NCBI RefSeq assembly: GCF_037450285.1
Contig: NZ_JAQISN010000001.1
Location: 1,488,001-1,552,000 of the forward strand
Source: Erwinia sp. SLM-02
GTDB lineage: Bacteria; Pseudomonadota; Gammaproteobacteria; Enterobacterales; Enterobacteriaceae
Length of the DNA: 64,000 nt
Reading direction: 5' to 3'
A program made the position numbers and the translations under genes. Of this stretch, positions 25,012-33,962 are shown piece by piece; positions within the stretch are counted from its first letter, which is position 1, and each line of letters opens with the position of its first letter. The notes under the pieces were generated by a model that was not told the origin of the DNA, made no database searches, and saw only the letters and a list, made by a program, of their open reading frames with translations.

Positions 25012-26856
25012 TTAAATACCCAAACGCTGTTTTTTACGGCCCTCAACCTGTTCGGTCCGCGCCTGATTCACGCTTTCGCGCTGGCTGACTTCCGGCACGC
25101 CCACGTCCCACCAGGCGTCACCCGGCGTCCACTCGTGCGGATGCGTATCGATACAGATCACCGTGGTGCGGTCGTTGCCCTTTGCCCAGTCCACGGCGGC
25201 GGCCAGTTCGTCCAGGCTGCTGACCTTGCGGGCCAGCGCGCCCATCGACTGCGCGTTAGCCACGAAATCAACGTGGAACGGTTCGGTGACCCGGCAGTCC
25301 TTCAGCAGATTGTTAAACGACGCGCCACCCTTGGCGTTCTGCAGGCGGTTAATCACCGCGTAGCCGCCGTTGTCGCACACCAGCAGGATCAGCTTGTGGC
25401 CGGAAAGCACGCTGGAATAGATATCCGAGTTCATCATCATGTAAGTGCCGTCGCCAATCAGCACGAACACGTCGCGATCCGCATCGATCATTGCCGTGCC
25501 CCAGCCCGCAGAGATTTCGTACCCCATGCAGGAGAAGCCGAACTCACAGTCAAAAGTGCCGGGATTTTTCACCTTCCAGCCTTTAACCAGCTCACCCGGC
25601 AGGCCGCCCGCCGCGCTGATCACATAGTCTTCGGCAGCGGCGCGTTCATTGACCACGCCAACCACCTGAGCGTAGGTCGGTACGCCGGTGGTCACGGTGC
25701 GTTGCTGGCGCTGGTCAATCAGTTGATTCCATGCGGCGAAGGCGGTTTTGCCGCTGTCCAGCCAGCTCGCGTCCACTGCATAACTGCCGAGCGCGGCGTT
25801 GAGTTCGCGGATCCCCTCGCGGGCATCGGCGACCAGCGGCAGCGAGAAGTGCTTGTGGGCATCAAAGCGCGCGGCGTTAATGGCAATAAAACGGGCTTCC
25901 GGTGAAAACACCGTCCAGGAACCGGTGACAAAATCCATCAGCCGGGTGCCGATGGCGATAATCACATCGGCCTTTGCCGCCAGCGCGTTGGCGGAGGTCG
26001 ATCCGAGAATGCCTACCGGCCCGATATGCAGTGGATGATCGTGGGTCAGGGTGCCTTTTCCGGCGATGGTTTCCACCACCGGGATACCGCGCTGGCGGGC
26101 GAACGCTTCCAGCTCGGCCTCGGCCCTGGAGTAGCGCACGCCGCCCCCGGCAATAATAATTGGATGTCGGGCGGAAGCCAGCAGCTCGGCCGCCTGCTCC
26201 AGCAGATCTCGATCGGGGCGCGGACGCGGGATGGTGTGAACGCGGCGGGCAAAAAACGCCTCCGGATAGTCAAAGGCCATTTCCTGCACGTCCTGACACA
26301 GGCCAATAAAGGCCGGGCCACAGTCCGCCGGGTCGAGCATCGTCGCCACCGCCTGCGGCAGCGAAGAGAGGATCTGCTCCGGCCAGGTGATACGGTCCCA
26401 GTAGCGGGTTACCGCCTTAAAGGCGTCGTTGACCGTCTGGCTGGGATCGCTGAAGTGCTCCACCTGCTGCATGACCGGGTCCGGCACGCGGCGGGCAAAC
26501 GCATCGCCGCAGATCATCAGCATCGGCAGACGGCTGACATGGGCCACGCCGGCGGCGGTCAGCAGGTTAGTGGTGCCGGGACCGATCGAGGCGGTGACCA
26601 CCATAATCTGCTGGCGCAGACGCGCTTTGGCGAAACCCACGGCTGCGAAGGCCATTGACTGCTCATTCTGGCCGCGCCAGGTCGGCAGCACGTCCTGCAC
26701 GCTTTCCAGCGCCTCGCCAATGCAGGTGACGTTGCCGTGGCCGAAGATGCCGAACACACCGGGGAAAAGCGGCACGTCTTCACCGTCAACGTGGATAAAC
26801 TGATTGCTCAGGTAACGGACCACCGCCTGTGCAGTGGTGCAACGATAGGTCGACAT
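25012..26856 (-). CDS. iolD: 3D-(3,5/4)-trihydroxycyclohexane-1,2-dione acylhydrolase (ThDP-dependent)
   Basis: A 614-residue thiamine-diphosphate enzyme recognised as IolD, which opens the diketone ring to 5-deoxy-D-glucuronate. The Pyr domain carries the catalytic Glu in GNVTCIGEALESV; the central NAD/FAD-like domain includes PIIIAGGGVRYSRAEAE; the PP domain has the GDG-N magnesium/ThDP motif in GDGTYMMMNSDIYSSVLSG. The length is usual (about 615-645). A GCAA-N6-TTGC palindrome lies 70 bases upstream of the start, between iolR and this gene. Confidence 0.95.
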   Translation of the reverse strand: MSTYRCTTAQAVVRYLSNQFIHVDGEDVPLFPGVFGIFGHGNVTCIGEALESVQDVLPTWRGQNEQSMAFAAVGFAKARLRQQIMVVTASIGPGTTNLLTAAGVAHVSRLPMLMICGDAFARRVPDPVMQQVEHFSDPSQTVNDAFKAVTRYWDRITWPEQILSSLPQAVATMLDPADCGPAFIGLCQDVQEMAFDYPEAFFARRVHTIPRPRPDRDLLEQAAELLASARHPIIIAGGGVRYSRAEAELEAFARQRGIPVVETIAGKGTLTHDHPLHIGPVGILGSTSANALAAKADVIIAIGTRLMDFVTGSWTVFSPEARFIAINAARFDAHKHFSLPLVADAREGIRELNAALGSYAVDASWLDSGKTAFAAWNQLIDQRQQRTVTTGVPTYAQVVGVVNERAAAEDYVISAAGGLPGELVKGWKVKNPGTFDCEFGFSCMGYEISAGWGTAMIDADRDVFVLIGDGTYMMMNSDIYSSVLSGHKLILLVCDNGGYAVINRLQNAKGGASFNNLLKDCRVTEPFHVDFVANAQSMGALARKVSSLDELAAAVDWAKGNDRTTVICIDTHPHEWTPGDAWWDVGVPEVSQRESVNQARTEQVEGRKKQRLGI

Positions 26857-26925
26857 AGTTTCTACCTGCTGTAAGGCCCGTAATCAGGCCGGTTGTGGAA
26901 TTTAATTTGCTGAAATTTATATAAA

Positions 26926-26939
26926 GCAATTTTAGTTGC
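26926..26939. promoter_or_regulatory. Putative IolR operator upstream of iolD
   Basis: GCAATTTTAGTTGC, a GCAA-N6-TTGC palindrome. Its exact reverse complement recurs at 27969-27982, upstream of iolR, and variants occur at 27986 and 28178. Confidence 0.7.
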
Positions 26940-26989
26940 AACTTCGGGCGTAGCTCCCCCCGAAGGGAGAGCGATAAACCGGACTTGCG

Positions 26990-27928
26990 TTATTTACTGA
27001 GGCTTTTTTTCCCGTCTTCACGGCTTTGCGAACGCTCGGTCAGCGTGGCAATTCGCGGCTGTTCCTCTTCCGGGTGCAGCTCGGCGGCCAGCGCCAGCGC
27101 AATGCACTGGACCAGGCACACCGGTGCCGCCAGCGAACGGGAAAAACTGTATTCCTCTTCCGGGATGGTAAACAGCACCCGCGCATCTTTTGCCAGAGGC
27201 GACAGCACGCTGTCGGTAATGGCAATCAGCGGCACGTTTTTCTGCGCGGCAATCTCGGCGATGCTCACCACCTCCTGCGCGTAATGGCGGAAGGAGACGG
27301 CAACCAGCACGTCGCGCGGGGTCATATTCATCGCCATGTGCGGCGCAAGGCCGCCGGACATATCCAGCAGAACCACTTTGCGGTTCAGCATCGTCAGCAG
27401 ATAGCGCAGCAAAATGGCCACCGGCTCGGAGCGCAGCTGCCCGGCGATAAAAATGGTGTCGGCGCGGCCCATCAGTTGAGCGCTCAGGTCAAGATCGGCG
27501 GCGGCTACGCTTTCCAGCATGCCCTGCAGGGTGGCGATATCCCGCACCACCAGATCCTGCAGAAAGCCGAGGTTCCCCTGCTGCTGGTTCTTCTGCAGGT
27601 CGTTTTCCAGCGCCACGATGCGTTCGTTATAACCCGGGGCGGTGGTCGCCAGCCGGGTCTGAAACACCGCCTGCATCTGCTTAAAACCGCTGTAGCCAAA
27701 GTGCTGGGCAAAGCGCACCAGCGTGGAAGGGTGCAGACCACAGCGGGCGGCAATCGCATTGATTGACTCCAGCGCCACGGCGTTAGGGTTTTGCGTAATA
27801 AAACGCGCCACCTGCTGAAAACGATCCGACAGCTGCGAATAGCGGGCGGTAATGTCGTTCACCACCTGCTCATAGTTCTTATGCGGCGGTGGGGGATCTT
27901 TCTTGTCTGTCTCTTTGCGGCTGGCCAT
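26990..27928 (-). CDS. iolR: MurR/RpiR-family transcriptional regulator of inositol genes
   Basis: A 312-residue regulator: N-terminal RpiR helix-turn-helix (residues about 20-95; INAIAARCGLHPSTLVRFAQ) and a C-terminal SIS phosphosugar-binding domain (about 140-270; FIAGQLRSEPVAILLRYLL, AVSFRHYAQEVVSIAEIAA, AITDSVLSPLAKDARVLF). RpiR-type IolR proteins repress inositol genes in Salmonella and relatives and are released by a pathway intermediate. Location between iolDE and a divergent catabolic operon, with shared palindromes on both sides, supports that role; the exact ligand is not known. Confidence 0.9.
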   Translation of the reverse strand: MASRKETDKKDPPPPHKNYEQVVNDITARYSQLSDRFQQVARFITQNPNAVALESINAIAARCGLHPSTLVRFAQHFGYSGFKQMQAVFQTRLATTAPGYNERIVALENDLQKNQQQGNLGFLQDLVVRDIATLQGMLESVAAADLDLSAQLMGRADTIFIAGQLRSEPVAILLRYLLTMLNRKVVLLDMSGGLAPHMAMNMTPRDVLVAVSFRHYAQEVVSIAEIAAQKNVPLIAITDSVLSPLAKDARVLFTIPEEEYSFSRSLAAPVCLVQCIALALAAELHPEEEQPRIATLTERSQSREDGKKSLSK

Positions 27929-27968
27929 CGGCGTCTGTCCTTGCGTTTAATTCTGACTGCAGGCTATC

Positions 27969-27999
27969 GCAACTAAAATTGCATTACAATTTTCATTGC
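27969..27999. promoter_or_regulatory. Two putative IolR operators near the iolR start
   Basis: GCAACTAAAATTGC (27969-27982) is the exact reverse complement of the site upstream of iolD. ACAATTTTCATTGC (27986-27999) is a one-mismatch version of GCAA-N6-TTGC. Their centres are 17 bp apart, 41-71 bases upstream of the iolR start. Confidence 0.7.
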
Positions 28000-28177
28000 A
28001 ATTCTAATTTCCAAAAGCGTGATCGACTGCAGAATTTCTGCATTCAGTTTTAACTGGAAATCCCGCTCTGATTAAAATTTTCGCCCCGTGTTGAAATGCG
28101 TAACTCATTATAATTATTCAATTTAATAACTTTTTCTGTGCGGCGTTGATTCCCGTACTTGCATTCAAAATCATCCT

Positions 28178-28191
28178 GCAATTTTTATTGC
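28178..28191. promoter_or_regulatory. Putative IolR operator upstream of the catabolic operon
   Basis: GCAATTTTTATTGC, a perfect GCAA-N6-TTGC palindrome 115 bases upstream of the aldehyde dehydrogenase start. A further TTGCAATTAAG half-site begins at about 28204. Apart from these sites I see nothing in the 377-base divergent region (27929-28305). Confidence 0.7.
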
Positions 28192-28305
28192 ATAATTTCT
28201 TTGTTTGCAATTAAGTTAATAACCGGTGGCGCAGAGGGGGCAGTGAACCTCCGCCGAATTCACATACCGCTCCCGCGTTGGGCGGCAGGAAAACAGGATC
28301 AGGCT

Positions 28306-29739
28306 ATGTATAACGACTACGGGCAGTTTATTAACGGCGGCTGGCGTCAGGGCAGCAGTGGCGACACCATCGTGGTTACCGATCCGGGCCGCGACGAGCG
28401 GCTTGGCGAAATTGCCGCCGCCTCCCGCCAGGACACGCTGGAAGCGATAGCCAGCGCAGAAGCGGCATTACCGGGTTGGCAGGGGCTGGATGCCTGGCAG
28501 CGCGCCAGCACGCTGCACCGCGTGGCGGCGGAAATGGAACTGGCCCGCGAGCAGGCGGCACGCACCATCTCTCTGGAAAGCGGCAAGCCGCTGGCGCAGG
28601 CCAGCCGCGAGTGGACGCTGGCCATCGACCAGTTTACCTGGTACGCCGAGGAAGCCCGCCGCGTGTATGGTCGCATCGTCGAAAGCCGCGTACCGGGCGG
28701 GCGCTGTGAGGTTTCTCATCAGGCGGTGGGCGTGGTGGCGGCCTTTACCGCGTGGAACTTCCCGGTGGTGCTGATTGCCCGCAAGCTGGCCCCGGCGCTG
28801 GCGGCGGGCTGCACCGTGGTACTGCGCCCCTCCAGCGAAGTGCCCGGTTCGGCAATGGTCATCATGACCTGCCTGCAAAAAGCCGGGCTGCCCGCGGGCG
28901 TGGTCAACATGGTGGTCGGACCCACGGCGAATACCTATCAGCCGCTGATTGAATCGCCTGTGGTGCGCAAAGTGACGCTCACCGGCTCTACGGCGATTGG
29001 TCAGCAGATGATCCGCGATTCGGCCGCCACCCTGAAGCGGGTCAGCATGGAGCTGGGCGGCAACGCGCCGATGATCGTCTTTGACGATGCCGATATCGAA
29101 AAAGCGCTGGACCTGGCGGTGCCAACCAAGTTCGCCAACTGCGGTCAGGTGTGCGTCACCGCCGACCGTTTCTATGTCCATGAATCGGTCGCCCCGGCCT
29201 TTATTGCAGGATTTGCCCGTCGGGCAGCGGCCATCAGGGTCGGCTACGGGCTGGATGAAGGCAGTGAGATGGGGCCGCTGATTAACCTTCGCCGGCTGAA
29301 AGCCATCGAAAATATCGTCGACGACGCGCGGCAAAAGGGCGCGCGCGTGGTGACCGGCGGGCAACGCCTTGCCGATAAGCCGGGCTTTTACTTTGCGCCC
29401 ACCGTGCTGGCCGATGTGCCGGACGATGCGCTGGCGCTGGCCGAAGAGAATTTTGGCCCGATCGCCGCCATTACCACCTTTACTGACGAAGCCGACGTCA
29501 TCGCCCGGGTGAACCGCAGCGAACTGGCGCTCTCCGCCTATGCCTTTACCCGCGATGCCGCACGTATTCGCCGCGTCTCGCAGCAGCTGCAAGCGGGCAT
29601 GGTCGGCATCAACAGCTTTGCCCTGGCCTCGGCCGACGTGCCGTTCGGCGGCATCAAGGCCAGCGGTATGGGCAGCGAAGGCGGTTCGGAAGGTATTTTC
29701 GAATATATGAATGTCAAACTGACGCAGGTGGTCCTGTAA
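28306..29739 (+). CDS. NAD(P)-dependent aldehyde dehydrogenase (succinate-semialdehyde dehydrogenase-like)
   Basis: A 477-residue aldehyde dehydrogenase, closest in pattern to GabD-type enzymes rather than the methylmalonate-semialdehyde dehydrogenase IolA. Visible motifs: FTAWNFPVVLIARKLAPALA (cofactor side), TGSTAIGQQMI, the general-base Glu in MELGGNAPMIVFDDAD, the catalytic Cys in FANCGQVCVTADRFYV, and EENFGPIAAITTF. The ATG at 28306 is chosen for the normal N-terminus; the open frame begins earlier with a TTG at 28159. First gene of a five-gene plus-strand operon. It probably oxidises the aldehyde released by the aldolase that follows. Confidence 0.9.
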   Translation: MYNDYGQFINGGWRQGSSGDTIVVTDPGRDERLGEIAAASRQDTLEAIASAEAALPGWQGLDAWQRASTLHRVAAEMELAREQAARTISLESGKPLAQASREWTLAIDQFTWYAEEARRVYGRIVESRVPGGRCEVSHQAVGVVAAFTAWNFPVVLIARKLAPALAAGCTVVLRPSSEVPGSAMVIMTCLQKAGLPAGVVNMVVGPTANTYQPLIESPVVRKVTLTGSTAIGQQMIRDSAATLKRVSMELGGNAPMIVFDDADIEKALDLAVPTKFANCGQVCVTADRFYVHESVAPAFIAGFARRAAAIRVGYGLDEGSEMGPLINLRRLKAIENIVDDARQKGARVVTGGQRLADKPGFYFAPTVLADVPDDALALAEENFGPIAAITTFTDEADVIARVNRSELALSAYAFTRDAARIRRVSQQLQAGMVGINSFALASADVPFGGIKASGMGSEGGSEGIFEYMNVKLTQVVL

Positions 29740-29749
29740 GGAAGCCGCA

Positions 29750-30562
29750 ATGATCAACAGCAACGTTAAGCGTTTATGGGCAGAAGGGCACAGCGTGCTG
29801 AACGGCTGGCTGTCGGTTGCCAGCCCGTTCACCGCTGAGATTATGGCAGCGCAGGGCTACGATGCGCTGACCATCGATATTCAGCACGGCCTGGTGGGGT
29901 TCGAAACGGCCACCACCATGCTGCAGGCGATGCGCGCCAGCGGCGTGACGCCGATGGTGCGCGTTCCCTGGCTGTCACCGGGCGACATTATGAAAGCGCT
30001 GGATGCCGGGGCGTATGGCATTATCTGCCCGATGATCAACAACGGAGAAGAGGCCCGGCAGCTGGTGTCCTGCGTGCGTTATCCGCCGCTCGGTTCCCGC
30101 AGCTTCGGCCCGACGCGCGTCACCTTCGCCGCCGGGCAGGATTACGGCCAGCACGCGGACAGCGGAGTGGTGTGTTTTGCGATGATTGAAACCGCCGAAG
30201 CGGTGGAAAAAATCGAAGAGATCGTGCGCACTCCGGGGCTGGACGGAATTTACATCGGCCCGGCGGACCTGACCCTGGCGCTGACCGGCCGCCGCTACCG
30301 TACAGGATTCGATCGCGAAGAGCCGGAAATCATCGACGCCATCCGCCATATTCTCGATCGGGCGCACGCCGCCGGGATCCGCGCCGGTCTGCACAACGGC
30401 AGCCCGGAGTATGCCGCACGGGCGGTGGAGTGGGGCTTCGACCTGGTCACCGTTTCTAACGATGTGCAGCTGCTGCGCGGTGCCGCCGCCGCCAGCGCCA
30501 CGCGTTTTCGCCAACTGACCGGCGCTGCGCCGCAGGCTAAAGTCCAGCAGGGAGGATACTGA
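29750..30562 (+). CDS. HpcH/HpaI-family class II aldolase
   Basis: A 270-residue member of the HpcH/HpaI family, which cleave 4-hydroxy-2-oxo acids to pyruvate and an aldehyde. Signature segments are DALTIDIQHGLVGFETATTM, PMVRVPWLSPGDIMKALDAG, GIICPMINNGEEARQLV, the acid metal ligands in CFAMIETAEAVEKIEEI, and IYIGPADLTLALTG. The ribosome site AAGGAA overlaps the previous stop region (10-base gap). The substrate is unknown. In this locus it could process an inositol-derived hydroxy-keto acid, feeding the aldehyde dehydrogenase; that link is inference. Confidence 0.9.
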   Translation: MINSNVKRLWAEGHSVLNGWLSVASPFTAEIMAAQGYDALTIDIQHGLVGFETATTMLQAMRASGVTPMVRVPWLSPGDIMKALDAGAYGIICPMINNGEEARQLVSCVRYPPLGSRSFGPTRVTFAAGQDYGQHADSGVVCFAMIETAEAVEKIEEIVRTPGLDGIYIGPADLTLALTGRRYRTGFDREEPEIIDAIRHILDRAHAAGIRAGLHNGSPEYAARAVEWGFDLVTVSNDVQLLRGAAAASATRFRQLTGAAPQAKVQQGGY

Positions 30563-30563
30563 A

Positions 30564-31544
30564 ATGCCGCACGTACTGATTGCCGGCAGTATTCATCAGG
30601 CCGGCCTGACGATTCTGCAAAACGCGCCCGGCTTTACTTTTGAGCTGGTGAAAGAAGTGAGCACCGCCAGCTATGCGCCTTTTATTGAACACGCCGATGC
30701 GCTGCTGCTGCGCACCCAGCCGCTGACTGCCACCGAGATCGCCCAGGCTCCCCGGCTGAAGGTGGTATCCCGCCACGGAGTGGGCTACGACGCAGTCGAC
30801 GTGGCGGCGCTGAACCAGCGCGGCATTCCGCTGACCATCGTCGGTGACGTTAACTCGCTGTCGGTGGCGGAACATACCTTTGCGCTGCTGATGGGCGTGG
30901 CGAAACAGCTGCGGGTTTACGATGAAAACCTGCGCAGCGGTAACTGGAACTGCCGTAACAGCTTCTCGGCGATGGAATTATCCGGCCGCACGCTGTTCGT
31001 ACTGGGCTTTGGCCGCATCGGGCGGGAAGTGGCGAGAATGGCGCGCTGCTTCAACATGTTCGTGGTGGCCTACGACCCTTACGTCGCAGATGAAATCTTC
31101 CATGCCCTCGGCGTGGAGCGCATCACCGAGCTGGATGCTGGATTAAAAATCGCCGATGCGCTGACCGTGCATCTGCCGCTCAGCGACAGCAAGCCGCTGA
31201 TTGGCCGCCGCGAGCTGGCGTTGCTCAGGCCACAGGCGATTGTGATCAACACCGCACGCGGCGGCATTGTTGATGAACAGGCGCTGATCGAGGCGTTGAA
31301 AAACGATCGCCTGGGCGGCGCGGGGTTGGATGTCTTCAGCCAGGAGCCGCCGCCGCGCGACTCGGCGCTGCTGCATGCGTCCTGGCGACTGATCCTCAGC
31401 CCGCACTCCGCCGGACTGACCGAGGAAGCGGCGATGCGCATGTCGGTTTCCGCCGTGAATAATATTATTCATTATTTCACCGGCGAGCTGGAAGAAAACT
31501 TAATTGTGAATTACCAACAAATAAATAACGCGCACGCCGTTTAA
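30564..31544 (+). CDS. D-2-hydroxyacid dehydrogenase (SerA/PGDH-like)
   Basis: A 326-residue D-isomer-specific 2-hydroxyacid dehydrogenase. NAD-binding motif LFVLGFGRIGREVARMARCF (GxGxxG), catalytic Arg in NTARGGIVDEQALIEAL, Glu in FSQEPPPRDSALL and His in LSPHSAGLTEEAAMR are all present. The gene starts one base after the aldolase stop with a strong GGGAGG ribosome site, so the two are tightly coupled. It may interconvert a 2-keto acid and a 2-hydroxy acid of the same pathway. The exact substrate cannot be assigned. Confidence 0.9.
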   Translation: MPHVLIAGSIHQAGLTILQNAPGFTFELVKEVSTASYAPFIEHADALLLRTQPLTATEIAQAPRLKVVSRHGVGYDAVDVAALNQRGIPLTIVGDVNSLSVAEHTFALLMGVAKQLRVYDENLRSGNWNCRNSFSAMELSGRTLFVLGFGRIGREVARMARCFNMFVVAYDPYVADEIFHALGVERITELDAGLKIADALTVHLPLSDSKPLIGRRELALLRPQAIVINTARGGIVDEQALIEALKNDRLGGAGLDVFSQEPPPRDSALLHASWRLILSPHSAGLTEEAAMRMSVSAVNNIIHYFTGELEENLIVNYQQINNAHAV

Positions 31545-31587
31545 CGGCAGGCGAATAATAAATACCCGTCCTCTACAGGAACTGATT

Positions 31588-32583
31588 ATGTTGAAAACAG
31601 CCGTGCTCGGTGCTGGCCGCATCGGGAAAATCCACGCCGCGAATATCGCCAGTCACCCGCAGGCAACGCTGGTGGCGGTGGCCGATCCTTTTATTAATAG
31701 CGCAAACGCGCTGGCGGATTTATATGGCGCCAGAGCCGTATCCGATCCTCTGGAATTAATTAACGACGCGGATATCGATGCGGTGATTATTGCTACGCCC
31801 ACCGATACCCACGTTGATTTAATGCTGGCCGCCGCGCGGCAGGGAAAAAAAGTCCTGTGTGAAAAGCCGGTCGACCTGGATTTAAGCCGTGCCGCCGACG
31901 CCTGCCGTCAGCTTGATGAATTAAACGCGCCGGTGATGGTGGCCTTTAACCGCCGTTTCGATCCCAGCGCGAGCGAGCTGCAGCGGGCCATTGCCGAAGG
32001 TGAAATCGGCGAACTGCATCAGGTGGTGATTACCAGCCGCGATCCGGATTTTGCGCCGCTGGACTACCTGCGTCATTCGGGCGGGATTTTCCGCGATATG
32101 GTGATCCACGATTTCGATATGGCCCGCTGGCTGCTGGGCGAGGAGCCGGTGGAGGTATACGCCAGCGCCAGCCGCCTGCTAAAGCCGGAACTGGGGGAGT
32201 TTGACGACTACGACACGGTAATGGTGCAGCTGATCACGGCATCGGGCAGGCAGTGCCATATCAACTGCAGTCGCCGCGCGGTTTACGGCTACGATCAGCG
32301 GCTGGAAGCGTTCGGCTCCGCCGGAATGCTGCTGAATAATAACCAGCGTGCTAACAGCGTGCGCCGCTATACCGCTGCCGCCACGGAGGTGCAGTCACCG
32401 CTTGAGGCGTTCTTCCTTGAGCGCTATGAGCAGGCCTACCGGCTGGAGATGGATGCCTTTATTCAGGCTGCGCTGGGCAACCGCGCCATTCCCGTGACCC
32501 CCTTTGATGGCCTGATGGCGCTGAAGCTGGCCGAATGTGCCGCGCGCTCTGCCGCCAGCGGCAGGCCTGTGACTGTTGATTAA
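31588..32583 (+). CDS. iolG: Inositol 2-dehydrogenase
   Basis: A 331-residue Gfo/Idh/MocA protein matching IolG, which oxidises myo-inositol to scyllo-inosose with NAD+, the substrate of IolE. Motifs: TAVLGAGRIGKIHAANIASH (Rossmann), VLCEKPVDLDLSRAADACRQ with the catalytic-lysine EKP, and FRDMVIHDFDMARWLLGEEP containing the Asp/His active-site pair. Length and pattern are those of typical inositol 2-dehydrogenases. The ribosome site is AGGAACTG. It provides the first pathway step although it is in the operon opposite iolDE. Confidence 0.92.
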   Translation: MLKTAVLGAGRIGKIHAANIASHPQATLVAVADPFINSANALADLYGARAVSDPLELINDADIDAVIIATPTDTHVDLMLAAARQGKKVLCEKPVDLDLSRAADACRQLDELNAPVMVAFNRRFDPSASELQRAIAEGEIGELHQVVITSRDPDFAPLDYLRHSGGIFRDMVIHDFDMARWLLGEEPVEVYASASRLLKPELGEFDDYDTVMVQLITASGRQCHINCSRRAVYGYDQRLEAFGSAGMLLNNNQRANSVRRYTAAATEVQSPLEAFFLERYEQAYRLEMDAFIQAALGNRAIPVTPFDGLMALKLAECAARSAASGRPVTVD

Positions 32584-32604
32584 TCCCTGACGGAGAATGA
32601 GAAA

Positions 32605-33723
32605 ATGAAAAAAATGGGCATTGGTATTATCGGTACCGGATTTATGGGGTTATCACATGCGCTGGCCTATCGCGCCGCAGCGGGCATTTTTCCCGCTGAT
32701 GCGGCTCCGGAACTGATTGCGGTGGCCGACGTGGACGGCGCCGCGGCGGAGCGGGCGGCAAAGCGCTTCGGCTTTCGTCGCCATACCGACGACTGGCACT
32801 CGCTGATTAACGATCCGGAGATCGACGTGGTGTCGATTACCACGCCGAACCGCTTCCATCTGGAGCAGGCGCTGGCGGCAATTAAAGCCGGTAAGCACGT
32901 GCACTGCGAAAAACCCATCGCGCCGACCAGCGAAGAGGCGCGGATTATGACCGATGCCGCCGAAGCGCAGGGGGTGATCACTCAGGTGGGCTTTAACTAC
33001 CTGAAGAACCCGCTGATTAAGCTGGCGCGGGAGATGATCGACAGCGGCGAACTCGGTGATATCGTCAGCTTTCGCGGCATTCACGCGGAAGATTTTATGG
33101 CCTCCCCGCTGACGCCGTGGTCATGGCGGCTGGATCCGGCCGGGGGCGCGGGGGCAGTGGCCGATCTCGGCAGCCATATTGTCGCCATGGCGCGCTTCCT
33201 GCTGGGGCCGGTGGTGGCGGTGCAGGCGGATCTGGAAACGGTGATTAAGCAGCGCCCGGTGGCGGCCGGTGCGCACGAGCAGCGCGCGGTTGAGGTGGAT
33301 GATATCGCCCGCCTGACCGTGGAGTTTGCGCGCGGCTGCAAGGGCAGTATTGAGGCCAGCTGGGTGGCGATGGGCCGCAATATGCAGCTGGGTTTTGAGG
33401 TTTACGGCACGCGGGGGGCGCTGCATTTCACCCAGGAACGCTTCAACGAGCTGCACTATTATCGTCACGATGCCGCCGGTGGGCTGCGCGGTTTCCAGAA
33501 GATTGAGGCAGGTCCACAGCAGGCACCCTACGGCGCATTCTGCCCGGCACCGGGCCATCAGCTGGGCTTTAACGATTTGAAGACCATTGAGATTGCGGAG
33601 TTTCTGCGGGCGGTAGCCGGTGGCGAGTTCAGCGGGCCGGGGTTCCGTGATGCGATGGAGATCCAGCAGGTGATTGATGCGGCGATTCGGTCTTCGCGGG
33701 AGCAGCGGTGGGTGGCGGTTTGA
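32605..33723 (+). CDS. Second Gfo/Idh/MocA-family oxidoreductase
   Basis: A 372-residue dehydrogenase with Rossmann motif IGIIGTGFMGLSHALAYRAA, the EKP motif in VHCEKPIAPTSEEARI and the active-site histidine in GAVADLGSHIVAMARFLLG. It is longer than IolG and lacks the IolG FRDM-IHDFD motif, so a different substrate is likely, perhaps another inositol isomer, an inositol derivative or a sugar. Last gene of the operon, 21 bases after iolG, ribosome site GGAGAAT. The role as a scyllo- or chiro-inositol dehydrogenase is only a possibility. Confidence 0.88.
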   Translation: MKKMGIGIIGTGFMGLSHALAYRAAAGIFPADAAPELIAVADVDGAAAERAAKRFGFRRHTDDWHSLINDPEIDVVSITTPNRFHLEQALAAIKAGKHVHCEKPIAPTSEEARIMTDAAEAQGVITQVGFNYLKNPLIKLAREMIDSGELGDIVSFRGIHAEDFMASPLTPWSWRLDPAGGAGAVADLGSHIVAMARFLLGPVVAVQADLETVIKQRPVAAGAHEQRAVEVDDIARLTVEFARGCKGSIEASWVAMGRNMQLGFEVYGTRGALHFTQERFNELHYYRHDAAGGLRGFQKIEAGPQQAPYGAFCPAPGHQLGFNDLKTIEIAEFLRAVAGGEFSGPGFRDAMEIQQVIDAAIRSSREQRWVAV

Positions 33724-33734
33724 TTTTGATTTAG

Positions 33735-33808
33735 GGCTGAAGGTATGGCGATGGCTGAAGGTATGGCTGGACGATCGGCGACGCTGGACGCTGGACGCTG
33801 GACGCTGG
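33735..33808. repeat. Short direct and tandem repeats after the iol operon
   Basis: GGCTGAAGGTATGGC occurs at 33735-33749 and again at 33753-33767. It is followed by four tandem copies of ACGCTGG (33781-33808) and a degenerate fifth. The array begins 11 bases after the last operon stop. Confidence 0.85.
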
Positions 33809-33962
33809 ACGTCTGGCGATCGGCCTGACCGGCTGTGTCCTCGCTCGGGCGGGTCCTCGCGCCGCTTCGCGGTCCCCTCACTTCGTGCGTCAGCCTTCAG
33901 GACCAGTACAGACGGGGCGTCCTGCCCCGGCTGTACTTTTTGTCCGCGTCCCTGCGGCCAAA

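Noticed and set aside
28306..29739. Naming the aldehyde dehydrogenase iolA
   Set aside because: Its motifs and length are GabD/SSADH-like, not those of CoA-acylating methylmalonate-semialdehyde dehydrogenase.
28468..29832. 454-codon open frame on the minus strand over the aldehyde dehydrogenase gene
   Set aside because: The opposite strand encodes a full aldehyde dehydrogenase with catalytic Cys and Glu; this frame is its antisense shadow.
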